DNA of 5,332 nt. It comes from an uncultured Lacticaseibacillus sp. Lineage in GTDB: Bacteria; Bacillota; Bacilli; Lactobacillales; Lactobacillaceae. The notes under the pieces were generated by a model, which worked only from the letters and a program-made list of their open reading frames with translations, was not told the origin of the DNA and did not search any database. The stretch covers positions 1 through 5,332 of the forward strand of contig CAKQZO010000115.1 of assembly GCA_934293835.1 (NCBI GenBank). Direction: 5' to 3'. Position numbers and translations under genes: made by a program. Below are positions 1-5,332 of the stretch, piece after piece; within the stretch, counting starts at the first letter, position 1; the number at the start of each line of letters is the position of its first letter.

Positions 1-459
1 GCTCGGAACGGCATAGGTCAGCTCCGTCAGCAGGCCGCCGGCGGCGATGTTCATGAAGTAATGCTTGTTGGCCTTGCCGATATCCATCCGCAACGTCTGG
101 CCTTTCAAGATCACCTTGGCCGCCGCAACCGGGTCTTCGCGCGGGATCCGCAGCGCCCGAGCGTAGTCGTTGGTGGTGCCGGCGGGAATGATCGCCATCT
201 TCGGGCGGTGGCGATGCGGCGCGATGCCATTGACGACTTCGTTGATCGTCCCGTCACCACCGGCGGCCACGATTAAATCGAAGCCGTCAAGCGTCGCGCG
301 CGAGGCCTCCTTCTTGGCCGAAAACGGGGTGGGCGTCGTCTGATAGGCACTCGCCTCATAGCCAGCCGCTTCCATGATGTTCAAGATATCGGCGACGTTG
401 CGTTTCATCGCTTCATTCCCGGAAGTCGGATTATAAATTAATCGTGCACGTTGAGTCAT
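1..459 (-). CDS. dagK: Diacylglycerol kinase, DagK/DgkB type (N-terminal part; runs off the left edge)
   Basis: Soluble lipid kinase that phosphorylates diacylglycerol to phosphatidic acid, recycling the diacylglycerol left by lipoteichoic acid synthesis at the inner face of the membrane (family knowledge). Only the first 153 residues are in the window, about half of a usual ~300-340 residue protein. The frame begins RARLIYNPTSG (residues 4-14), the typical first strand and phosphate-binding turn of the DAGK catalytic domain. The family signature GGDGTINEVVNG is at residues 67-78, with D69 in the nucleotide-binding motif, followed by AIIPAGTTNDYAR at 88-100 and MDIGK near 125. The ATG start is supported by GAAAGG about 9 nt upstream. 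A strong terminator lies between gatB and this gene, so it probably has its own promoter. Neighbouring gatB matches lactobacillal gene order. A related YegS-like lipid kinase is the only serious alternative; the gene order and motifs favour DagK. Confidence 0.93.
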   Translation of the reverse strand, partial: MTQRARLIYNPTSGNEAMKRNVADILNIMEAAGYEASAYQTTPTPFSAKKEASRATLDGFDLIVAAGGDGTINEVVNGIAPHRHRPKMAIIPAGTTNDYARALRIPREDPVAAAKVILKGQTLRMDIGKANKHYFMNIAAGGLLTELTYAVPS

Positions 460-496
460 CTTCTAATTCCTTTCACACAACAATCTGCTAGTGTTT

Positions 497-502
497 ATTA
501 TG
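497..502 (-). promoter_or_regulatory. Candidate -10 element for dagK
   Basis: On the minus strand this reads CATAAT, one mismatch from TATAAT, and lies 37 nt upstream of the dagK ATG, implying a 5' leader of roughly 30 nt. It sits downstream of the gatB terminator, which creates a need for a promoter here. No convincing -35 hexamer is found 15-19 bp upstream (the 17-bp position reads TGGCTT), and there is no TGn extension. This is inference from position and one hexamer. Confidence 0.35.
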
Positions 503-538
503 CGACAAATACCGCTAAAAAGCCATCTTTGCCCCATC

Positions 539-583
539 AAAAAAGCACCTCACCACCCTCGCTTTGCGAAGATGGTGAGGTGC
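539..583 (-). terminator. Rho-independent terminator after gatB
   Basis: A perfect 11-bp stem (GCACCTCACCA at 545-555 paired with TGGTGAGGTGC at 573-583) encloses a 17-nt loop that can itself form a small TCGC-TTT-GCGA hairpin. On the minus strand the stem is followed directly by six Ts (539-544). It begins 13 nt after the gatB stop codon, so it ends the gatCAB transcript. There is no comparable T-run on the other side, so it appears to work for the minus strand only. Confidence 0.93.
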
Positions 584-596
584 GCAAACAGTCGGC

Positions 597-2027
597 CTAG
601 CGCTTCTTGATCTCAGCCATCAAGATCTGGTTGACGACTTTCGGGTTGGCCTTGCCGCGGGTCTGCTTCATGATGTTCCCCACCAAGAAGCCGATTGCGC
701 GGTCTTTGCCGGCCTTGAAGTCATCGATACTCTGTTGATTGTTGTCCAAGATCTCTGTGATGATCGGGGTCAACTTCGCGGGATCAGAGAGTTGCACCAT
801 TCCCTTGGCCTCGACCCAAGCCTTCGGATCGGTGTCGTTTTGGATGATCTCCTTGAAGACCTTCTTGGCGATCTTACTAGAAATCGTCCCGTCTTGAATC
901 AAGTTGATCATGCCAGCCAAGTGCGCTGGCGTCAGCGCCACGTCCTTGAGCTCCAAGTGTTCGGCGTTCAAGTAGCCAGACACCTCGCCCATCAGCCAGT
1001 TAGAGGCTTGCTTGGCATCCGCCCCATCGGCAACGGTGGCTTCAAAGAAGTTCGCCATCTCCAACGTGTTGGTCAAGACGCCAGCATCATATTCAGGAAT
1101 GCCCCAGTCGCTGACGTAACGTGTACGCCGCTGGGCAGGCGCTTCCGGCAGGCTGGCCTGGACTTCAGCGATCCACGCCTGCGAGACATGCACCGGTGGC
1201 AGGTCTGGTTCTGGGAAGTAGCGGTAATCATCCGCGCCTTCCTTGACCCGCATCAAGATGGTTTCCTTCTTGTCGACATCCCAGCGCCGCGTCTCTTGGC
1301 GGATCTCTCCGCCGGCGCGCAACACTTCTTGCTGGCGCTTTTCTTCGTAGGCCAAGCCGTCGCGGACGTGGTTGAAGGAGTTCAGGTTCTTGATTTCAGT
1401 CTTGGTGCCCCACTTGTCACTGCCGATCGGTGCGACAGACAAGTTGGTGTCGACCCGCATCGAGCCTTCTTCCATCTTGACGTCAGAGGCACCAGTGAAC
1501 TGCACGATCTGGCGCAACTGTTCGAGGTATTGGTAAGCCTCTTCGGGACTGGCGATGTCAGGCTTGGAGACGATCTCGACCAACGGCGTGCCTTGCCGGT
1601 TCAAGTCGACATAAGAATACCCATCGGCTTCGTGCTGGTTTTTGCCGGCATCTTCTTCGACGTGCAGCTCGGCGATGCCGATTTTCTTCTTCTTGCCATC
1701 GACTTCAATTTCAACCCAGCCGTTGGTCGCCAAGGGCTGTTCGGCCTGAGTGACCTGATAGGCCTTCGGGTTATCCGGATAGAAGTAATTCTTCCGGTCA
1801 AAATGGGTGTATTCGGTGATGTCAGCGTGCAAGGCAAGCGCCACCATGATGCCATAACTGTACGCGCCTTTGTTGATGCTTGGCAAAACGCCGGGGAAGC
1901 CCCAGTCGATGACATTGGTCATGGTGTTCGGCTCGGCACCGTAGGATACCGGCGACGGGGAGAACATCTTGGACTTCGTCTTCAACTCAACATGGACTTC
2001 CAGCCCAATCGTGGTTTCAAAATTCAT
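597..2027 (-). CDS. gatB: Asp-tRNA(Asn)/Glu-tRNA(Gln) amidotransferase subunit B
   Basis: GatB binds the misacylated tRNA, activates the glutamyl or aspartyl side chain with ATP and lets ammonia from GatA convert it to the amide (family knowledge). The 476 residues match the family length. The GatB core domain covers about residues 1-290: IGLEVHVEL at 7-15, [16 protein letters not shown] at 79-94, LHVEEDAGK at 121-129 and the family signature [16 protein letters not shown] at 140-155. E10, H12, E124, E125 and E151 are the likely metal/active-site residues by analogy with the Staphylococcus aureus enzyme. The tRNA-binding YqeY-like tail domain follows from about 325, with the conserved [12 protein letters not shown] at 343-354 and a basic C-terminal helix ([17 protein letters not shown], 460-476). 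The ATG overlaps the gatA stop codon by one base (TAATG) and has AGGAGGTG 7 nt upstream. It is the last gene of gatCAB. Nothing is broken or missing. Confidence 0.98.
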   Translation of the reverse strand: MNFETTIGLEVHVELKTKSKMFSPSPVSYGAEPNTMTNVIDWGFPGVLPSINKGAYSYGIMVALALHADITEYTHFDRKNYFYPDNPKAYQVTQAEQPLATNGWVEIEVDGKKKKIGIAELHVEEDAGKNQHEADGYSYVDLNRQGTPLVEIVSKPDIASPEEAYQYLEQLRQIVQFTGASDVKMEEGSMRVDTNLSVAPIGSDKWGTKTEIKNLNSFNHVRDGLAYEEKRQQEVLRAGGEIRQETRRWDVDKKETILMRVKEGADDYRYFPEPDLPPVHVSQAWIAEVQASLPEAPAQRRTRYVSDWGIPEYDAGVLTNTLEMANFFEATVADGADAKQASNWLMGEVSGYLNAEHLELKDVALTPAHLAGMINLIQDGTISSKIAKKVFKEIIQNDTDPKAWVEAKGMVQLSDPAKLTPIITEILDNNQQSIDDFKAGKDRAIGFLVGNIMKQTRGKANPKVVNQILMAEIKKR

Positions 2028-3484
2028 TATTGGGCACCTCCTGGGATCTGCTCGAGATAATCGTTCTGCGCTTCAAATGCCGCCGCGGCTTGATAGATCG
2101 TCGCTTCATCGAAGTGCTTCCCGATCAGCTGCAAGCCCACTGGCATCCCTGCGATGAAGCCGGCCGGAATCGACGCGGCAGGCAAGCCAGCCAGGTTGAC
2201 CGGAATCGTCAAGATGTCGTTCATGTACATCGTCAGCGGATCGGTGACGTTTTCACCGATACCAAACGCGGTGGTCGGCGTGGTCGGGCCCATGATCAAG
2301 TCGTAGTCTTCAAAGACCTGGTTGAAGTCTTCGGTGATCAAGGTGCGGACCTGCGCCGCCTTCTTGAAGTAGGCATCGTAGAACCCAGCACTGAGGCTGA
2401 ACGTCCCTAACATGATGCGGCGCTTGACTTCGGCGCCGAAGCCTTCGGAGCGCGAACGCACATACACATCGGCCAGGTTCTTGACATCAGCCGCCCTGAA
2501 CCCGTAGCGAATCCCATCGAAACGCTGCAAGTTCGAGCTGGCTTCGGAACTGGCGATGATGTAATATGCTGGCACCGCATATTTGGTGTGGGCGAGCGAC
2601 ACGGTGTCTACCGTCGCGCCAAGCGCACGGAACTGGTCGGCCGCCTGCTTAATGGCCGCGGCGACTTTAGGGTCGACCCCAGTGCCCAGATACTCTTCAG
2701 GCAAGGCGATCTTCATGCCTTGGATGCTTTGGCCGATCTTGGCCGTGAAGTCTGGCACCGGCTTTTCAGCGGAGGTGCTATCTTTTTCATCGTGGCCGGC
2801 GATCACGTTCAAGACGTGGGCAGAATCTTTCACCGATCGGCTGAGCGTCCCGATCGCATCGAGGCTGGAGCCGAACGCGATCAAGCCCCAGCGCGAGACG
2901 CGGCCATAGGTCGGCTTGAAGCCTACGATGCCGTTGAACGCGGCCGGCTGGCGGATCGAACCACCGGTATCGGTGCCGAGGGCCACCAGCACTTGCCCGC
3001 TGGCAACGGCTGCGGCAGAGCCACCACTCGAACCACCAGGTACCTTGGTGTGGTCCCAAGCGTTCTTGGTCGTCTTGAATGCCGAATTTTCCGTCGATGA
3101 GCCCATTGCGAACTCATCCATGTTCAGCTTACCAACGTTGATCGCGCCGGCGGCTTCAAGCTTCTCAACGACAGTCGCGTCGTAGACCGGCACGAAGTTT
3201 TCGAGCATCTTCGAAGCCGCCGTCGTGGTCAGCCCTTTGGTGACGATGTTGTCTTTGATGCCGACCGGGATGCCGGCCAGTGGCTGGTCGGAGGCGACCC
3301 CGGCCTGATCGACGGCTTCCGCCTTGGCCTTGGCCCCATCAGGATTCAGCGCCAAGAAAGCCTCGATCTCAGGATCGATCTGCTTGATGCCCGCCAGCGT
3401 CTCTGCCGTCAGCTGGCTGGCGGTGATCGTGCCGGCCACTAACTGGGCGTGCAAGGCATCAATATCTGTCTGGAAATAATCCAC
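2027..3484 (-). CDS. gatA: Asp-tRNA(Asn)/Glu-tRNA(Gln) amidotransferase subunit A (glutamine amidase)
   Basis: GatA is the glutaminase of GatCAB: it hydrolyses glutamine and feeds ammonia through a channel to GatB. The 485 residues form one amidase-signature domain of normal length. The catalytic Ser-cisSer-Lys triad is intact: K77 in GIPVGIKDN (71-79), S152 in the glycine/serine loop [12 protein letters not shown] (149-160) and nucleophile S176 in [10 protein letters not shown] (171-180). The 75- and 24-residue spacings equal those of S. aureus GatA (K79, S154, S178). R356 and D423 fall where that enzyme's glutamine-binding R358 and D425 lie. The start is GTG at 3482-3484, chosen because AAGGAGG lies 9 nt upstream and MDYFQTDID is the expected N-terminus. 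It follows gatC with one intervening base and overlaps gatB by one. General amidases share the fold, but the neighbours settle the assignment. Confidence 0.98.
   Translation of the reverse strand: MDYFQTDIDALHAQLVAGTITASQLTAETLAGIKQIDPEIEAFLALNPDGAKAKAEAVDQAGVASDQPLAGIPVGIKDNIVTKGLTTTAASKMLENFVPVYDATVVEKLEAAGAINVGKLNMDEFAMGSSTENSAFKTTKNAWDHTKVPGGSSGGSAAAVASGQVLVALGTDTGGSIRQPAAFNGIVGFKPTYGRVSRWGLIAFGSSLDAIGTLSRSVKDSAHVLNVIAGHDEKDSTSAEKPVPDFTAKIGQSIQGMKIALPEEYLGTGVDPKVAAAIKQAADQFRALGATVDTVSLAHTKYAVPAYYIIASSEASSNLQRFDGIRYGFRAADVKNLADVYVRSRSEGFGAEVKRRIMLGTFSLSAGFYDAYFKKAAQVRTLITEDFNQVFEDYDLIMGPTTPTTAFGIGENVTDPLTMYMNDILTIPVNLAGLPAASIPAGFIAGMPVGLQLIGKHFDEATIYQAAAAFEAQNDYLEQIPGGAQ
2035..2042 (-). 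promoter_or_regulatory. Ribosome binding site of gatB inside gatA
   Basis: The minus strand reads AGGAGGTG, a near-perfect Shine-Dalgarno, 7 nt (9 nt from the AGGAGG core) before the gatB ATG. It lies within the last gatA codons and encodes part of the GatA C-terminus PGGAQ. With the TAATG overlap this supports both the gatB start and coupled translation of GatA and GatB. Confidence 0.85.
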
Positions 3485-3485
3485 G

Positions 3486-3782
3486 CTAGTCTTCCTCCTT
3501 GTCGATGATCGCAGGCACTTGGATCAACGTCCCCTTGCTGGTCGGAACGTTTTGGAACAAGTCCGCTGTTGGCGTCGGTGTGCCTGCCTTGTCTTCGCGC
3601 ATCACGTTTTGGAGGTGAATGCTTTGCGTCGTCGGTGCAACGCCTGTGGTGTCGACTTCTTCGAGTTGCTCTACCATGTTCAAAATATCGTCGAGTTGGG
3701 CGGTGAACTGTTGCAGCTCGTCTTCGTTAAAAGCCAGCCGCGCCAGTTCAGCCACGTGAGCGACGCTTTGCTTCGTAATCAT
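3486..3782 (-). CDS. gatC: Asp-tRNA(Asn)/Glu-tRNA(Gln) amidotransferase subunit C
   Basis: Small non-catalytic subunit that wraps between GatA and GatB and stabilises the complex (family knowledge). The 98 residues match the usual ~95-100. The N-terminal helical part carries [12 protein letters not shown] (7-18) and [20 protein letters not shown] (31-50). The extended part contains MRED (61-64), a conserved feature of the family, and ends with a VP.I motif (89-92) and an acidic tail. The ATG start is at the usual family position; its ribosome site is modest (GGGG at 3788-3791, 5 nt upstream), much weaker than those of gatA and gatB. It is the first gene of gatCAB, preceded by the camS terminator, so the operon promoter should lie in the short gap upstream. 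Confidence 0.97.
   Translation of the reverse strand: MITKQSVAHVAELARLAFNEDELQQFTAQLDDILNMVEQLEEVDTTGVAPTTQSIHLQNVMREDKAGTPTPTADLFQNVPTSKGTLIQVPAIIDKEED
3494..3500 (-). promoter_or_regulatory. Ribosome binding site that fixes the GTG start of gatA
   Basis: The minus strand reads AAGGAGG, 9 nt before a GTG codon. It is made by the final codons of gatC (encoding DKEED). The strength and spacing of this site are the main reason to accept the GTG start, and its place inside gatC suggests translational coupling. Confidence 0.85.
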
Positions 3783-3803
3783 CGAATCCCCGCTTTCTTA
3801 ACT

Positions 3804-3822
3804 TAAACTAACCATTAGTTTA
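3804..3822. repeat. Perfect 19-bp inverted repeat in the gatC leader/promoter
   Basis: TAAACTAA at 3804-3811 and TTAGTTTA at 3815-3822 are perfect inverted copies separated by CCA. The repeat ends 21 nt before the gatC ATG and overlaps the candidate -10 element. It has no T-run typical of a terminator and is AT-rich. It could be a protein-binding operator or a short RNA hairpin in the leader. The symmetry is directly visible; any function is inference. Confidence 0.8.
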
Positions 3823-3825
3823 CCA
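3817..3825 (-). promoter_or_regulatory. Candidate extended -10 promoter element for gatCAB
   Basis: The minus strand reads TGGTAAACT, that is a TGn extension followed by TAAACT (4 of 6 matches to TATAAT), 34 nt upstream of the gatC ATG. At 17-bp spacing the -35 position reads TACCGC, which does not match TTGACA, so an extended -10 promoter would have to rely on the TGn. The need for a promoter follows from the terminator just upstream; the exact site is a guess. Confidence 0.35.
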
Positions 3826-3839
3826 TTCTTTGCCGATTC

Positions 3840-3849
3840 GCGGTACCGC
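3840..3849. repeat. 10-bp perfect palindrome between camS terminator and gatC promoter
   Basis: GCGGTACCGC is self-complementary. It directly abuts the T-run of the camS terminator and covers the position where a -35 for the candidate gatC promoter would lie. A palindrome of this length can arise by chance, so its function is unknown. Confidence 0.6.
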
Positions 3850-3881
3850 AAAAAGAGGCCGCGCCAATGCGCACGGCCTCT
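3850..3881 (-). terminator. Rho-independent terminator after camS
   Basis: An 8-bp GC-rich stem (AGAGGCCG at 3854-3861 with CGGCCTCT at 3874-3881) encloses a 12-nt loop in which CGC and GCG can pair as well. On the minus strand it runs into TTTTT (3850-3854). It starts 6 nt after the camS stop codon and separates the ligA-camS transcript from gatCAB. Confidence 0.9.
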
Positions 3882-3887
3882 CAGCAG

Positions 3888-5066
3888 TCAATAGCTCCCG
3901 AAAACATGGGTGTAAAACGACTTGTCCCCGGAATCGCGGGCGACGAAGGCTTGAATCCCGCCTGTCGATTGAATCTGGATCTCGATCTTCGTCCCGCTAG
4001 GCAGATACTTCGACGCGCTGGTCGCCACGTATTGCGTGAAGGACTCGATCTCGGTTTCCCCATAGAACTGGGTATTGATCGTGATGTTCATCCCGGTCAG
4101 CTGACCAGATTCATAATGCGTCTGCGCGGTGACCCCGGCCAAGGTCGGGAAAAAGTTCTCGATTTGATCGGAGAAATTGGAGAAGTCGTTGGCCACGGTG
4201 GTGTTGATCGCCTTTTGGTTCTCAACCACCGGCAAGACCTGGTTTTGTTCGTTGATCATCTTCCACTTGCCCAGCTTCGTCCCGGAATCAGAGGTCACTG
4301 AAGCGAAATATGTCCCGCCGACCAGCGAGTCTTGATCCGCGTTCTTGTACAAGGCGACCACGATCGGAATGTCGTTGCCGACCCCGGACATCTTGCGCAG
4401 GCGCGCGACCACTTCTTGGGCCATCTGCTTGCCGCGCGCTTCCAGCGTGGCCGTGCTGATGTGCGTCGAATAGCTAGCACCATAGGTCTTCTTCTGGTAG
4501 TAGTAATACTCGTTCATGCCCAGCGCGATCGACAACCCGCCGAGCTTCATTGAATTGCCCGAGGTGACCATGTAATCTTGCTCCAGCATCGTGGACAGGT
4601 ACTCAGGCGCCTTGGTTTGGTAATCGGCGATCTCGGCGCCGCTCTTGCCATTCTTGTATTGGCTCGGGTTCAGGCCGGTTGGGTTATCGCTCGACTGTCG
4701 CGCCAGCCAGTTCTTGGCTGTCGCCGTCGAAAGCAGCTGCCCTTCTTCAAACGAGTACTTGTTCGTGGGAAAGTGCGTCATGGAAATCGACTGCAGGCCG
4801 CTTTCCATCGACTTGATGTTATAGGTGTTGTTCCCTTGCGTGTTCGTCGAGATCGTCAACCCGCGCGCCGAGCTGGTTTGGTAGCGGCCGTTTTTGATCA
4901 CGCCTTGATACATGCTGGAATCCACCGTCCCGGTCGTCTGATACTTGCTACTGCTGGTACCAGAACTGTCGGTGCTCGTCGAATCCGAGCTGAAGCTGAG
5001 CTTCCCACAGCCTGCCAAGACGATCATCAGTGCGGCCAGCGCACCGAATGCCAGATGTTTCTTCAT
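3888..5066 (-). CDS. camS: CamS family lipoprotein (sex-pheromone-precursor type)
   Basis: Predicted membrane-anchored surface lipoprotein of the CamS family. Its cellular role is unclear; in Enterococcus faecalis the signal peptide of the homologue yields the pheromone cAM373 (family knowledge). From the ATG it is 392 residues. A short basic start (MKKH) leads into a hydrophobic stretch and a lipobox LAGC with the lipidated cysteine at 20. A Ser/Thr-rich linker follows at about 24-47, then the globular part: YQGVIKNGRYQTSSARGL (53-70), GLSIALGMNEYYYYQKK (167-183), IPIVVALYKN (213-222) and YGETEIESFTQYV (345-357). An in-frame TTG at 5067-5069, right after the ligA stop, would add one residue; it sits 8 nt from GAGG, the ATG 11 nt. 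I chose ATG because it gives a conventional signal peptide. It follows ligA with 3 nt between, and its own terminator follows. No second lipobox or truncation is seen. Confidence 0.93.
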   Translation of the reverse strand: MKKHLAFGALAALMIVLAGCGKLSFSSDSTSTDSSGTSSSKYQTTGTVDSSMYQGVIKNGRYQTSSARGLTISTNTQGNNTYNIKSMESGLQSISMTHFPTNKYSFEEGQLLSTATAKNWLARQSSDNPTGLNPSQYKNGKSGAEIADYQTKAPEYLSTMLEQDYMVTSGNSMKLGGLSIALGMNEYYYYQKKTYGASYSTHISTATLEARGKQMAQEVVARLRKMSGVGNDIPIVVALYKNADQDSLVGGTYFASVTSDSGTKLGKWKMINEQNQVLPVVENQKAINTTVANDFSNFSDQIENFFPTLAGVTAQTHYESGQLTGMNITINTQFYGETEIESFTQYVATSASKYLPSGTKIEIQIQSTGGIQAFVARDSGDKSFYTHVFGSY

Positions 5067-5069
5067 CAA

Positions 5070-5332
<263 letters not shown>

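Noticed and set aside
61..276. A short plus-strand frame opposite dagK.
   Set aside because: It lies opposite the conserved GGDGT and GTTND motifs of dagK and shows no family features of its own.
735..2060. A 441-residue open frame on the plus strand, antisense to gatB.
   Set aside because: It is almost exactly opposite gatB, which has full family conservation. Its translation is rich in R, V, D, L and H with no recognisable domain, which is the look of a reverse-complement shadow in GC-rich codons, and it has no clear Shine-Dalgarno before its ATG.
2588..3100. Overlapping plus-strand frames opposite gatA.
   Set aside because: Several frames are open at once over a GC-rich gene. None shows a recognisable motif, and gatA has its catalytic triad intact in the minus frame.
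3783..3849. A T-box or other riboswitch controlling gatCAB.
   Set aside because: The leader after the camS terminator is only about 67 nt, too short for a T-box, with no T-box sequence (TGGNACCGCG-like in proper context) and no second terminator. The GGTACCGCG stretch on the minus strand partly resembles the T-box core but has no specifier stem room or downstream terminator.

Overview
The window is a stretch of housekeeping chromosome from a low-to-moderate-GC Firmicute that is GC-rich for its group (by eye, a little over half G+C). All genes read on the minus strand, so transcription runs from right to left. The order ligA - camS - gatC - gatA - gatB - dagK is the one I know from Lactobacillaceae. 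The GC-rich coding and protein style suggest a high-GC lactobacillus (for example a Lacticaseibacillus-like species). That species-level guess is inference and cannot be settled here.

Layout in the direction of transcription. Right edge to 5070: the C-terminal BRCT domain of NAD-dependent DNA ligase LigA (partial). 5066-3888: CamS, a surface lipoprotein that follows ligA with only 3 nt between stop and start, so the two are almost certainly co-transcribed; a good intrinsic terminator (3850-3881) closes this unit. 3849-3783: a short intergenic region with two perfect DNA palindromes, one over a candidate extended -10 element and one over the slot where a -35 would lie. 3782-597: gatC, gatA and gatB, packed with a 1-nt gap and a 1-nt overlap. 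They encode the three subunits of the Glu-tRNA(Gln)/Asp-tRNA(Asn) amidotransferase. 583-539: a second strong intrinsic terminator. 459 to left edge: the N-terminal half of a soluble diacylglycerol kinase (DagK/DgkB type), probably from its own weakly matched promoter.

How the genes work together: GatCAB is one enzyme. GatA releases ammonia from glutamine, GatB activates the mischarged glutamyl (or aspartyl) tRNA with ATP, and GatC bridges the two, giving Gln-tRNA(Gln) (and Asn-tRNA(Asn) where needed). Catalytic residues of GatA and the GatB signature are intact. LigA, CamS and DagK have no direct functional link to it that I can see.

I found no mobile element, CRISPR array, RNA gene, prophage remnant, frameshift or foreign-looking gene, and no undescribed system. 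The most interesting small signals are the perfect 19-bp dyad at 3804-3822 in front of gatC and the CamS signal peptide, which by analogy with enterococcal CamS could release a short hydrophobic peptide. Long plus-strand reading frames opposite gatB and elsewhere are shadows.
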